The notes: generated by a model from the sequence alone, not told the origin. A stretch of 64,000 bases of DNA from Variovorax sp. HW608 (GCF_900090195.1 NZ_LT607803.1:372001-436000), one strand, 5' to 3'; shown: positions 1-8,147, counted from the first letter of the stretch. A program made the numbers and translations.

Positions 1-240
1 GTACCGGGACTGGCCGAGACCTTCGAGCCCGATCATCCGGGCATGCATGCCACCGACACCATCGACTACGACGTCGTGCTCGACGGCGAGATCACGCTGG
101 AACTCGACGATGGGAAGCAAGTGCTGCTGCGCAAACACGAGGTGGCGGTGCAGCACGGCAATCGACACGCCTGGCGCAACCTCGGCGACAAGCCGGCGAC
201 GATGCTGTTCGTCCTGCTGGGCGCGGCCAGGTCGCGTTGA
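1..240 (+). CDS. Cupin-domain protein, C-terminal part (5' end outside window)
   Basis: The reading frame is open from the first base and ends at a TGA, giving 79 residues. The sequence reads as the second half of a small beta-barrel cupin: an acidic strand (DYDVVLDGEITLELDDG), then a glycine-containing turn and QHGNRHAWRNLGDKPA, which fits cupin motif 2 (histidine followed by a WRN-type turn). Cupins bind metals or small ligands; no specific substrate can be inferred from this fragment. Because the gene begins upstream of the window, its operon partners are unknown. The next genes downstream are a flavin-reductase remnant on the other strand and a GntR regulator. Confidence 0.7.
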   Translation, partial: VPGLAETFEPDHPGMHATDTIDYDVVLDGEITLELDDGKQVLLRKHEVAVQHGNRHAWRNLGDKPATMLFVLLGAARSR

Positions 241-291
241 GGCGGGCCGGTGTCTCGCGCATTCCGTCCCGCGGCTCGTGGTGCCGGCGCG

Positions 292-525
292 CTACGCGCC
301 GGCCTGCGCGAGCAGCCGGATGTCCTCCAGCAGATCGCCGAGCGCGGTCCGGACGAAGTCGAGGGTCGCCTCAGCGGCCAGCCGGCCTTCGCGCACGCGA
401 GAGTTGATGTTGGCGATGGCTACGTACTCCAGGCTGCGCAGCACGGCGGTGCAGTACGAATCTCGTCGCAGGCTGCCGGAAAGCCCGAGCAGGCGAATGG
501 GGGCGGCGGGGATGCAAGAGGGCAT
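292..525 (-). pseudogene. NAD(P)H-dependent FMN reductase, internally deleted remnant
   Basis: The 77-residue frame begins like an NADPH-dependent FMN reductase / chromate reductase: IRLLGLSGSLRRDSYCTAVLR fits the phosphate-binding loop (GxSGSxRxxSxN) at the very N-terminus. After about 32 residues it jumps to VAIANINSRVREGRLAAEATLDFVRTAL, which resembles the last 40 residues of the same family (a segment ending D/EGRLxxEATxxFL). The flavin- and nicotinamide-binding middle, roughly 100 residues in a normal protein of about 180, is missing without loss of frame. I read it as a scar of an internal deletion. It is divergent from the GntR gene and could share its promoter region. Confidence 0.5.
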
Positions 526-552
526 GGCGTTCGTGAAGGCTTTGCAGCGGAG

Positions 553-572
553 TTATTTCATGCATAAAATAA
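553..572. promoter_or_regulatory. Palindromic operator candidate before the GntR gene
   Basis: TTATTTCATGCATAAAATAA is a near-perfect palindrome (9 of 10 base pairs match) centred on ATGCAT. It is a local AT-rich island in GC-rich DNA. It lies in the divergent intergenic space and covers the first possible ATG (560) of the regulator, which favours the second ATG (578) as the real start. FCD-type GntR regulators commonly bind short AT-rich palindromes and autoregulate; that this is the binding site is inference. Confidence 0.5.
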
Positions 573-577
573 ATGTC

Positions 578-1270
578 ATGCACAAAGAAGATATCTCTCA
601 CCGCGCTCCGCCGCTGGTCGACCAGGCTTTCGCGCGCTTGCGCCACGGGGTGCTGACGGGCGAGTTCCCGGCCGACACCAAGCTCAAGATCGATGAGCTG
701 CAGGAGAGCTACGGCTTCTCCAGCAGCCCGCTGCGCGAAGCGCTCAGCCGTCTGGCGCAGGAAGGACTGATCCGATCGGACGAGCGCAGGGGTTTCCGCG
801 TGGCCGCGATCTCGGCCGAGGACTTGGCCGACATCACCCGCATGCGCGTGATGCTCGACGTGCCAGCGCTGCGCGAGGCGATCGAGTACGGCGACGATGC
901 CTGGGAGGGCGCCATCGTGTCGGCGTTCCATCGCCTGGAGCGCGTCGAGTCGCGGCTCGCCGACGGCCCTGTCGTGCTGGACGAGGGGTGGTCGGAGTTG
1001 CACCGCGCCTTCCACCTGGCGCTGGTAGCGGCCTGTCCGTCCGAGCGGCAGCTTGCCTGGAGTGCCAGCCTGTTCGACCAGGCCGAACGCTACCGGCGCT
1101 TCTCCGCGCGCTTTCGCAAGGCCGCGCGGCGCAAGTCGAACGAGCACCGCAAGATCATGGAGGCCACGCTGCGCCGCGATGCGGATACGGCCTGCGCCCT
1201 GCTGGAGGAACACATCCTGAGCACGCAGCGCAACGTGGAAGCCGCCCTGAAGTCTGCGCAGAGCCAATAG
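578..1270 (+). CDS. GntR-family transcriptional regulator, FCD subfamily
   Basis: A 230-residue regulator (236 if started at 560). Residues about 8-75 form the winged helix-turn-helix, with QAFARLRHGVLTGEFPADTKLKIDELQESYGFSSSPLREALSRL matching the GntR signature (SSxPLREAL recognition helix). The rest is an alpha-helical FCD ligand-binding domain, including a conserved E-L-H-R-x-FH-L-A-L helix and the late SNEHRKIMEA helix with the metal-binding histidine. Such proteins usually repress or activate an adjacent catabolic operon in response to an organic acid. The genes directly downstream on the same strand (VOC enzyme, FAH-family hydrolase, Bug receptor) are the obvious targets. The start at 578 is chosen because the earlier in-frame ATG lies inside the palindrome at 553-572. 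Confidence 0.9.
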   Translation: MHKEDISHRAPPLVDQAFARLRHGVLTGEFPADTKLKIDELQESYGFSSSPLREALSRLAQEGLIRSDERRGFRVAAISAEDLADITRMRVMLDVPALREAIEYGDDAWEGAIVSAFHRLERVESRLADGPVVLDEGWSELHRAFHLALVAACPSERQLAWSASLFDQAERYRRFSARFRKAARRKSNEHRKIMEATLRRDADTACALLEEHILSTQRNVEAALKSAQSQ

Positions 1271-1309
1271 CGCGGCAGGTTCCCAACCCGACATCTGACG
1301 AAAGACGAC

Positions 1310-1879
1310 ATGCTCAACGTCCTGCGGCCCACGCCTTCCCATTTCGGCATCTTCGTGACCGATCTGGAGCGGATGGTGGCCTTCTATACCGAGACTTTCG
1401 AGCTCACCATCACCGACCGGGGAGTGGGTCGAACATTCAGGAACGAACTCGTGTTCACGAGTGCCAGCCCGGACCAGCACCATCAGCTGGTGCTGGCCTC
1501 GGGCCGGCCGGCTGACGCCACCTTCAGCACCGTGATGCAGATCTCGTTCGTGGTGCCGAGCATCCAGCATCTGCGCGACATTTCGGCGAGGGCCGCAGAG
1601 CGCGGCGCCACGGAGATCCGCGGGCTGAACCACGGCAACGCGCTGTCGGTCTACATGCGCGATCCCGAGGGCAACACGGTCGAGATCTACGTCGATACCC
1701 CGTTCTACGTGGCCCAGCCGCATGGCGATCCGCTGGACCTGTCCAAGGATGATGAAACCCTCCTGCGCGAGACCGAGGAGGCCTGCCGGCGCGATCCGAG
1801 CTTCATGCCGCTGGTCAAGTGGCAGGCCCAGTTCGAATCGAAGTCCCCGATTGCGACTTCCACGGCATCCGCGCGCTGA
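1310..1879 (+). CDS. VOC-family (glyoxalase/bleomycin resistance/extradiol dioxygenase fold) protein
   Basis: A protein of 189 residues with one complete vicinal-oxygen-chelate module. It opens with THFGIFVTDLERMVAFYTETF-like residues (metal-binding His about residue 8, typical FYTxTF helix). It closes with YMRDPEGNTVEIYVDTPFYV, where the glutamate in the (D)PEGNxVE motif is the usual second metal ligand. A helical tail of about 50 residues follows. VOC enzymes of this size act as isomerases, lyases or ring-cleaving dioxygenases. Next to a fumarylacetoacetase-family hydrolase, a role in aromatic or hydroxy-acid breakdown is plausible, but the substrate is not visible. Confidence 0.8.
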   Translation: MLNVLRPTPSHFGIFVTDLERMVAFYTETFELTITDRGVGRTFRNELVFTSASPDQHHQLVLASGRPADATFSTVMQISFVVPSIQHLRDISARAAERGATEIRGLNHGNALSVYMRDPEGNTVEIYVDTPFYVAQPHGDPLDLSKDDETLLRETEEACRRDPSFMPLVKWQAQFESKSPIATSTASAR

Positions 1880-1921
1880 TCCGCACTGCATTCCTTCTCT
1901 TTCCATTTTTCAGGAGATCCA

Positions 1922-2785
1922 ATGAAACTGTTGTCCTTCATTCATCAAGGCCGCGAGACCTGGGGCGCGGTCGTCGGCGACGGAGTCGTCGATCTGGGCA
2001 AGGCCCGGCCGCAGCAGCCCACGCTGGCGGACTACATCGCATCCGGTGACTACCTGCAGGCGGCGCAGCACGTGGAAGGCCTGCCGGTCGTGGGCAAGCT
2101 GGCCGACATCAGCTACCTGCCCGTGATTCCGCGTCCGGAGAAGATCGTCTGCGCCGTGCGCAACTACATGGACCACCACCAGGAGGTCCTCGCGGCGGGC
2201 ATGCAGCGCGAGCTGTCGGAGTTTCCGCCCATCTTCCTGCGGGTCTGGCGCTCGCAGACGGCCCACAACCAGCCGATCGTCCGCCCCCCCGTGTCGGAGT
2301 CGCTGGACTGGGAAGGTGAACTCGCGGTCATCATCGGCAAGGGCGGCCGCAACATCCCCGAATCGCAGGCCTACGAGCACATCGCCGGCTACGCCTGCTA
2401 CAACGATGGCAGCGTGCGTGAATGGCAGTTCCATGCAAAGCAGATCGCCTCCGGAAAGAACTTCGAATCGACCGGCGGCTTCGGACCCTGGATGGTGACG
2501 GCCGATGAGATCGCACCGGGCCGCGAGCTGAAACTCGAAACCCGCCTCAATGGCGAAGTGGTCCAGTCGAGCCACACAGGGCACATGATCTTCAGCATCC
2601 CGCGACTGATCAACTACGCCTCCACCATCTTCACGCTCACGCCGGGCGACGTGTTCATCACCGGCACGCCGGCAGGCGTGGGCTGGAGCAAGAAGCCGCC
2701 GCGCTTCATGAAGCCGGGCGACCTGTGCGAGGTCGAGATCGAAGGCATCGGTGTCCTGAGCAACCCGATCGTCCAGCAGGACTGA
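1922..2785 (+). CDS. Fumarylacetoacetate hydrolase family protein
   Basis: A 287-residue single FAH domain. Visible family marks are the N-terminal RHGRETWGAVVGD-like barrel, then RNYMDHHQEV (catalytic HH pair), LDWEGELAVIIGKGGRNI (metal-binding glutamates) and GYACYNDGSVREWQ (metal-binding aspartate), and near the end TPGDVFITGTPAGVGW. These enzymes hydrolyse or isomerise C-C bonds in fumarylpyruvate, 2-oxo-hept-ene-dioate or related acylpyruvates from aromatic-ring cleavage. An AGGAGAT sequence lies just before the ATG. It follows the VOC gene by 42 bases and precedes the Bug gene by 83 bases, consistent with one operon. Confidence 0.92.
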   Translation: MKLLSFIHQGRETWGAVVGDGVVDLGKARPQQPTLADYIASGDYLQAAQHVEGLPVVGKLADISYLPVIPRPEKIVCAVRNYMDHHQEVLAAGMQRELSEFPPIFLRVWRSQTAHNQPIVRPPVSESLDWEGELAVIIGKGGRNIPESQAYEHIAGYACYNDGSVREWQFHAKQIASGKNFESTGGFGPWMVTADEIAPGRELKLETRLNGEVVQSSHTGHMIFSIPRLINYASTIFTLTPGDVFITGTPAGVGWSKKPPRFMKPGDLCEVEIEGIGVLSNPIVQQD

Positions 2786-2868
2786 ACGCCGGCGCCCGCC
2801 TGGCTCGCTGGCCGCGGCGCCGATCGCGCAGCGAGCGGTCATCCCATCCCTATCACCGGAGACAAACC

Positions 2869-3837
2869 ATGCGGCGCAGAGCCCTTCTTGCTGCAGGCCT
2901 CGGTTCGGCCTGCGCGATGCCACTTCCCTGCTTCTCCCAGAGCTATCCCGACAAGCCGATCAGGATCCTCCAGGGCTTCGCGGCCGGCGGAAACGCCGAC
3001 ACCATCGCGCGCGTGGTCGGCGCGGAGATGTCGAAGAGCCTGGGCCAGCCCTTCATGGTCGAGGCGCAGGCCGGCGCCGGCGGCACGATCGCCGCCGCGA
3101 CCGTGGCCCGGGCGAAGCCCGACGGCTATACGCTGCTCCTGGCCACAGGAGGCCATGCGGTCGCGGGCGCGCTGTACAACAAGCTCAACTACCAGACGGT
3201 GTCGGACTTCCAGATGGTCTCGACCGTCACGTTCTTTCCCTTCCTCCTCGTGGTCCGGGGCGATTCCCCATACCGCAGCCTGTCCGATCTGCTCAAGGCC
3301 GCGCGTGCCGACGCGCGCAGCATCTCCTACGGCACGGCCGGCATCGGCTCGACGCACCACCTTGCCGGCGAACTGTTGGTCAAGAGTGCGAAGGCGGACA
3401 TGCTTCACGTCCCCTATCGCGGCGATGCAGCCTCGGTGACGGCGCTGATCGGCGGCGAGGTGCCCTTCATCATCGCTCCGCCGACCGCCGTGATGCCGAA
3501 CATCAAGGCGGGCAGGCTCAGGGCCGTCGCGACCACGGGGGCGCAACGATGGAGCCTGATGCCGGACCTGCCGACGGTCGCGGAGCAGGGTGTGCCGGGC
3601 TACGACGTGACCTCCTGGGCCGGCCTGATGGCGCCGGCGGGAACGCCGCGAGCGATCGTCGACCCGTTGCAGGCAGCCGTCCTGAAGGCGCTGAAGGCGC
3701 CGGAAGTCCGCGCCCGGCTCGAGGACATGGGCGGCGAGGCGCGCGGCAGCACGCCGGAAGAAATGAAAGCAATGGTGGGTGACGAACTCAAGAAGTGGAC
3801 CGTCGTTGTCAACGACGCACATATACCCAAGCAGTGA
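2869..3837 (+). CDS. Bug-family (tripartite tricarboxylate transporter) substrate-binding protein
   Basis: A periplasmic solute-binding protein of 322 residues. It has an N-terminal signal with a twin-arginine-like start (MRRRALLAAGLGSACAMPL), and mature sequence begins near QSYPDKPIRIL. Family motifs are F-A-A-G-G-N-A-D-T-I-AR (carboxylate-binding loop), ARAKPDGYTLLLAT, ISYGTAGIGSTHHLAGELL and HVPYRGDAASVTALIGG. Bug proteins capture organic acids for TctA/TctB permeases, but in Burkholderiales they are greatly expanded and usually orphan, as here. The start is set by GGAGA eight bases upstream of the ATG. Position inside the FAH operon suggests the ligand is the substrate, or its precursor, of that pathway. 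Confidence 0.92.
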   Translation: MRRRALLAAGLGSACAMPLPCFSQSYPDKPIRILQGFAAGGNADTIARVVGAEMSKSLGQPFMVEAQAGAGGTIAAATVARAKPDGYTLLLATGGHAVAGALYNKLNYQTVSDFQMVSTVTFFPFLLVVRGDSPYRSLSDLLKAARADARSISYGTAGIGSTHHLAGELLVKSAKADMLHVPYRGDAASVTALIGGEVPFIIAPPTAVMPNIKAGRLRAVATTGAQRWSLMPDLPTVAEQGVPGYDVTSWAGLMAPAGTPRAIVDPLQAAVLKALKAPEVRARLEDMGGEARGSTPEEMKAMVGDELKKWTVVVNDAHIPKQ

Positions 3838-3843
3838 GGACTT

Positions 3844-4422
3844 ATGTCTCTGATCGAAATCCGAAAGCGCAGTCTCACCATCGAGACGATCTACCACGAA
3901 GGCGGGCCGCCCGTCACGGTGCCGCTGAAACTCGCGGCCGCGTGCGCCGTCGTGAAGAATCCCTATGCGGGACGCTATGAACCCGACCTGATGCCCTTCA
4001 TGGCCGAACTGCGCGCGCTGGGTACGCTCCTGGCGACCGAGCTCGTCGACGTGCTGGGACGCGACAAGGTCGAGGTCTACAGCAAGGCAGCGATCGTCGG
4101 CGTGAATGGCGAAATGGAGCATGGCGCCGTCTGGCACGAGGCAGGTGGCTGGGCCATGCGTTCCGTGCTCGGGGAGCCGAAGGCGATGGTGCCCGCGGCC
4201 AAGGCCGTCGCGGCGACCGGCTATCGCCTGATGGTGCCCTTGCACTACATCCACGCGTCCTACGTGCGCAGCCACTACAACAGCATGGAAGTGGGGATTC
4301 AGGATGCGCCGCGTCCGAACGAGATCCTGTTCGCGCTGGTGATGGGGACCGGGGGGCGCGTTCACGCGCGGCTCGGAGGCCTGACGAAGGACACGGTCTC
4401 GGTGCACGATGGCCAGCGCTGA
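3844..4422 (+). CDS. Amino acid synthesis family protein (PF06684/DUF1185)
   Basis: A 192-residue protein lying 6 bases after the Bug gene. The N-terminal MSLIEIRKRSLTIETIYHEGG, followed by AACAVVKNPYAGRYEPDL and an alanine/glycine-rich fold ending in VMGTGGRVHARLGGLTKDTVSV, matches the small 'amino acid synthesis' family often found in Burkholderiales catabolic operons beside Bug receptors. The biochemical role of the family is not established despite its name. It overlaps the next gene by 14 bases, implying translational coupling. Confidence 0.75.
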   Translation: MSLIEIRKRSLTIETIYHEGGPPVTVPLKLAAACAVVKNPYAGRYEPDLMPFMAELRALGTLLATELVDVLGRDKVEVYSKAAIVGVNGEMEHGAVWHEAGGWAMRSVLGEPKAMVPAAKAVAATGYRLMVPLHYIHASYVRSHYNSMEVGIQDAPRPNEILFALVMGTGGRVHARLGGLTKDTVSVHDGQR

Positions 4423-5163
4423 AGTCATCCCCGACACGATGCGCGCGGTGCAGGTCCGCGTCCCGGGAGGTCCCGAGGCGCTGGAACTCGTGGAGCTGCC
4501 GGTTCCTGCCTGCGGGCCGGGCCAGGTCCTGGTGCGCGCCGGCGCCATCGGCGCGGGCGGACCCGACGTGCTGATCCGCAAGGGCATCTACAAGTGGATG
4601 CCGCCGCTGCCGGCCATTCCCGGCAACGAGATGGCCGGTACGATCGCAGCCGTCGGAGACGGCGTCGATCCGGCGCGAATCGGCCAGCGCGTGCTCGTGA
4701 GTTCGCGCGAACTGCCCGAGCGCGGCGGTTGCTATGCCCAGTACATCGTGGTTGACGCGGACGCTCCTTTTGCGCTGCCGGACGGCATCAGCGACACCGA
4801 GGCGGTGAGCCTGGGCAACGTGCAGCTGGCGCAGGCGATGCTGCTCGGAACCAACGGCGGCCTGCCGGTGCGGTCCATTCTCGTGCCGGGCGCGGCGGGT
4901 GGCGTCGCGACGGCGCTGGTGCAGCTCGCGGCGCACCATGGCATGACGGTCATAGGCACCGCTTCGACGCCGGCCAAGCGTGCGCATGCGCTCGCCCACG
5001 GTGTCACGACCCTCGTCGACGGCGACCCGGCAGGCCTGCCCCAGCGGGTGCTGGAGGCCACGAACGGCCGGGGCGTGGATCTTGCCTTCGACCATGTGGG
5101 CGGCATGCACATGAAATGCTCGATGCCGGTTCGGCGCTCGGCAAGCTGGTGCTGAGGCCCTGA
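4409..5163 (+). pseudogene. Zinc-type alcohol dehydrogenase / quinone oxidoreductase, frameshifted and truncated
   Basis: The frame from 4409 encodes a medium-chain reductase. It has an N-terminal GroES-like domain (AGGPDVLIRKGIYKWMPPLP, PGNEMAGTIAAVGDGVD) and a Rossmann domain (LVPGAAGGVATALVQLAAHHG, fitting GxAGGVG). After FDHVGG, about residue 230, the frame becomes unrelated (RRSASWC) and stops at 5155. In another frame 5116-5163 reads MLDAGSALGKLVLRP then stop, which resembles the expected next strand (L..L..LGKLV). A frameshift at about 5105-5116 and loss of the last 80-90 residues of a normal protein of about 325 residues make this a likely pseudogene. The Rossmann fold is incomplete. 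Confidence 0.75.
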
Positions 5164-5708
5164 CGGAGGGAGCCAGGTCGGATGGGCGAGTGTAGGCCGA
5201 ACGCGCCGTCCGAACCATGGATGCGTGGGCGATGGATCAGGCGCCGGATGTTGCCCTAGATGAATTCCCCTGCGCCGACGCGCTCGCGCCCTGCGAGCCT
5301 GGCAGGCGGGCTTGAACGCTCGCGCAGGCGTCGTGTGGTACCTCGTTCAGGCAAAGGCAACGGGCAGTCCTCGCGTGCCATGCTTGGCGAGATCCGCTGA
5401 CAATCGGCCCGTTGCGCCCAAGCCCTACTCGGTGGAGCTGCGCCAGAACATGCTTCCCGACGAAGCCATCGACGAATCGTCTTGGCAAGGCCGCCAGCTC
5501 GTCCGACGGCAACTCCATGTACAACTCTGCTCCATCGGTCACGAGGCCGGTGCTTAGCAGCAGGGCCTCCGTGACGTAAGGCCATGGGTTGGAGCGGGGA
5601 GGAGGGGATCAAAGAGGGTAGCGGAGGCGACGTACAGTGGTGCGCAGGTAGAACCCGGTGTCGTTGCGCCGTCCCCACAGCAGGATGTGACTGCATCGGG
5701 CTTCCGCC
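5164..5708. other. Gene-poor stretch after the broken dehydrogenase
   Basis: No gene is convincing here. A minus-strand frame (about 5237-5580) stays open and reads like coding sequence near its start (TEALLLSTGLVTDGAELYME), but I cannot place it in a family and it ends in low-complexity residues. I treat the stretch as decayed DNA at the left edge of the accessory island. Confidence 0.4.
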
Positions 5709-7049
5709 TCAGGCAGCCGGCATGCCTTCGAGCGTAGCTACCGCGGCCTGCAGGCCATCCAAAACGCGGTCTGCCACCAAAGGCGAGAAATCCTTTGGCA
5801 GCTGCTCTCGGACTTCTGTGATGGCGCTTGGCGTCTTTGCAATCAACTCCTGGATGATGTCTTCAGCGTCGCGGCCAAACCCCACCTTTTGGGCTGTGCT
5901 GTTGAAGTGCCGACGCTGGATGGTGACCATGTTGTGGTGCCTGTTCTTACCGAGGAGCGCCATCGCCATCTTCACCTCGTAGGGTGACCACTGGTTTGGG
6001 CCGTTGCCCAGGATCGGATAAGCCGACATCACGTCATACATCTTCGTGAGCCGGAAGGCGCCGCCAGCCAGCAGCTGGATGCTGAAGTTCTTCGCATGGC
6101 CGTCCGGCGCGCGCAGCAACCAGAACAAGACCTGCGAGGCCATCAAGGTGCGCATGTCCTCAGCCGCGTTTGCAGACTGCTGCAGCATGGAGAACAGCTT
6201 CACCAGACCTGGTCCACCCTCGTTCTCGTACTTCACCAAGGGTGACGTTCCCGTGGCTTGGCAGAAATCCTCTTGGGGCAGGCGCAACAGCCGTCCGTCT
6301 GAGGTCATCCGCCGGTCAAAGCGCTCGACCACGAGGACGCGCTGCTTCCCGAAGGCTGCGATGGTGGCGTCAGCCGTGGGAAGGCCGTAGGCCTTGAGCA
6401 GCTTCAGGCACAGCCACTCGTTGTCGACCGATGTCGTGAAGTCTGCTTGGCGGCCGCCAATCAGACCCAGCGGGAGCTTGAAGATGTGTGTGGTCGGAGT
6501 CGTACCGCGGGGCTTGTGCCAAGCACCGTTCCACCAGAGGTAAGCGTCCTTTTCCTGGGCGCCGGCGAGCGAAATGCGGAAATCATCATTCGGGTCGACT
6601 GCAGCGTCGAACCTTTCCGGGTTCACAACGCCCAGCAGGTGGCGCTCGATGGACTCATCGTCCAGCGTTGCGGCTTCAATCTGGTCGACGGCAGTCGGGG
6701 TTTCATCCTCGTTGAGCAACTGGATCGCGCCCACGCAATCTCGCCCGATGGCGCGCAGCAGGTCGAAGGAGTCGACCGACCCAGTCTTGAAGCGCGCCGC
6801 TACGCGCTTACGAATGGCCTCGCTGTCGGGCAGGAGGTTGTCGAAGTAGTGTTCGACCACCGAGCCCTTGATGGCGTCGTTGTGAGGTGTGAATGGCAGG
6901 GACAGGGAGAGCGGACGGCCGACCTTCGAACGCACCCAGTTCTCCTCGTAGCGCAGTTCCATGTCGCCGCGCGCCGGGATCGTCCAACGGCCGACGCGCT
7001 CGCCGTTGGACCACAGGCCCAGGGATTGACTGTGCGAGGGTCGCCCCAT
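5709..7049 (-). CDS. hipA: HipA-type serine/threonine kinase toxin
   Basis: A 446-residue HipA protein. The N-terminal HipA domain contains the LSLPFTP...FDNLLPDSEAIRKRVAARF core. The kinase-like part shows SLAGAQEKDAYL (residues about 160-171, the ATP-loop region), HIFKLP, VVERFDRR and LPQEDFCQATG. The catalytic DGHAKN (316-321) and the metal-binding YDVMSA aspartate (339) are spaced 23 residues apart, as in E. coli HipA (D309/D332). HipA phosphorylates glutamyl-tRNA synthetase in E. coli and slows growth. All key residues are present, so activity is plausible. The start is set by context: its ATG lies one base after the hipB stop codon. Confidence 0.93.
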   Translation of the reverse strand: MGRPSHSQSLGLWSNGERVGRWTIPARGDMELRYEENWVRSKVGRPLSLSLPFTPHNDAIKGSVVEHYFDNLLPDSEAIRKRVAARFKTGSVDSFDLLRAIGRDCVGAIQLLNEDETPTAVDQIEAATLDDESIERHLLGVVNPERFDAAVDPNDDFRISLAGAQEKDAYLWWNGAWHKPRGTTPTTHIFKLPLGLIGGRQADFTTSVDNEWLCLKLLKAYGLPTADATIAAFGKQRVLVVERFDRRMTSDGRLLRLPQEDFCQATGTSPLVKYENEGGPGLVKLFSMLQQSANAAEDMRTLMASQVLFWLLRAPDGHAKNFSIQLLAGGAFRLTKMYDVMSAYPILGNGPNQWSPYEVKMAMALLGKNRHHNMVTIQRRHFNSTAQKVGFGRDAEDIIQELIAKTPSAITEVREQLPKDFSPLVADRVLDGLQAAVATLEGMPAA

Positions 7050-7050
7050 G

Positions 7051-7314
7051 TCACCACTCCGTTGCCGAAGACTTGGAGGGTGCCGTTCCTCGTGCACCCA
7101 ACTTCAGCTCGAGGCCCAGGGCCGAGCACCAGGTCAGCAGTTGCTTGAAGCTCAATTCCTCGGGATGGAGCTCGAGGTAGGAAACTCGGTTCTGGCTCAA
7201 GTCCAACTTGGCCCCGATGGTCGCTTGGTTCATCTTGAGCCGTTTGCGCGTGCTGCGTAGCGCTTGGCCGAGTTGATCGCCGGTGAGCAGCGGTTGTGCA
7301 GGAAGTGGGTCCAT
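7051..7314 (-). CDS. hipB: HipB-type antitoxin, XRE-family helix-turn-helix
   Basis: An 87-residue protein with an XRE/Cro helix-turn-helix at residues about 12-66: LGQALRSTRKRLKMNQATIGAKLDLSQNRVSYLE, followed by FKQLLTWCSALGLELKL. HipB binds and neutralises HipA and represses the operon by binding palindromes in its promoter. It directly precedes hipA with a one-base gap. The promoter region (7316-7390) contains repeated inverted GCTATCC-type sites that fit this role. Confidence 0.92.
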   Translation of the reverse strand: MDPLPAQPLLTGDQLGQALRSTRKRLKMNQATIGAKLDLSQNRVSYLELHPEELSFKQLLTWCSALGLELKLGARGTAPSKSSATEW

Positions 7315-7315
7315 A

Positions 7316-7390
7316 GGATAGCCGTATCTGAGCTATCCTGATTTTATCCTTTATTCAGCTATCCTTCAAATAGCTTCAATACAGCTATTT
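7316..7390 (-). promoter_or_regulatory. hipBA operator array
   Basis: Two perfect 7-bp inverted repeats share the same 9-base spacer: GGATAGC-N9-GCTATCC at 7316-7338 and AAATAGC-N9-GCTATTT at 7368-7390. A third right half-site, GCTATCC, sits at 7358-7364, so the half-sites start at 7332, 7358 and 7384, exactly 26 bases apart. E. coli HipB recognises TATCC-N8-GGATA operators; the half-site here also contains TATCC but the arms are arranged in the opposite order. The region is strongly AT-rich and lies immediately upstream of the hipB ATG. Confidence 0.75.
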
Positions 7391-7751
7391 GTTGATTATC
7401 TGAAATTCAGCTAGCAGCTGGCGATGAGGGCCCTTTTACTCGGGGAAGGGCTCCCGACACCGACTTCCTCCAAAAACGAAGGAGGGCATCTTCTGGGCTT
7501 CGATCATCGAATCGTGCGGAGCTCGTGTCGTCGCGTGCAGGGTCTCGCTGCCCGTTGGCTGAAAGGGTGCTCAACCCGTTCATCGCGCCCGAGTTCGTGG
7601 CCGAGCCCAGAGCGCAGCCCAAAATCACCATATGGCCTCGAATGCCTGGGACACCACCTGGGTACCGCGAGTCATCAGGTCCTTCGTAGAACACCTATGA
7701 CAACCTGCAGCTTGGCGGGGTCGCCTCCCTCTTCGCTCGCGAATATCGAGG
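7391..7751. other. Intergenic stretch without recognisable gene
   Basis: About 360 bases between the hip promoter and the VapC-like gene. Short open frames exist on both strands but show no family-like sequence. No repeat, promoter or RNA structure is evident by eye. Confidence 0.4.
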
Positions 7752-8147
7752 CTAGGGAATCAGCGTCATCCCCGCGTTCTGTGCTGCCCCCTTGTCGAAG
7801 GTCATCGTCCGGTCGCAACCCGCGCCCGCGGACGTTATCTGGATCAAGCAGTCCGCAAAATCCGCCGAAGTCCCACCATAGACCCGCAGTGCTTTGCCCA
7901 CGAGTTCTGCCCGGTCAATCACAAGTTCCTTGGTGCGAAGCAGAGCGTCGAGCGATTGCGCGATCTGCTGGCGCTTCAGCTCGTAGGAGGATCCGAGCAC
8001 CCAAACCAGCTCGACGATAGAAACCAAGGACAGGAACCCGGGCTCCTCGATCGTCAGAGATTCGACAAGCTTATTCGCCTTGGCTACCTGCCTGGCGTCG
8101 TCTTGCATGATGTAGCGGACGACGACGTTCGTGTCGAGTCCGATCAT
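7752..8147 (-). CDS. PIN-domain ribonuclease toxin, VapC-like
   Basis: A 131-residue PIN domain. The acidic residues expected in the Mg-binding active site are present: D5 in GLDTNVVVRYI, the glutamate in SIVELVWVLG (about 46), the aspartates in TSADFADCLI (about 94-98) and the one in MTFDKGA near the C-terminus. VapC toxins cleave tRNA or rRNA; the target is not predictable here. Its ATG overlaps the stop codon of the antitoxin gene by 4 bases, the usual vapBC coupling. Confidence 0.92.
   Translation of the reverse strand: MIGLDTNVVVRYIMQDDARQVAKANKLVESLTIEEPGFLSLVSIVELVWVLGSSYELKRQQIAQSLDALLRTKELVIDRAELVGKALRVYGGTSADFADCLIQITSAGAGCDRTMTFDKGAAQNAGMTLIP

Noticed and set aside
371..1906. A 511-codon open frame on the minus strand
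   Set aside because: It runs antisense through the GntR and VOC genes, is rich in Arg/His/Gly and shows no family-like sequence; long antisense frames are expected in GC-rich DNA.
2839..4587. A 582-codon minus-strand frame
   Set aside because: Antisense to the Bug, amino-acid-synthesis and dehydrogenase genes, with a composition typical of a shadow frame.
5237..5542. A 101-codon minus-strand gene
   Set aside because: The first part looks protein-like, but the rest is low complexity, there is no ribosome-binding site, and no family could be named.
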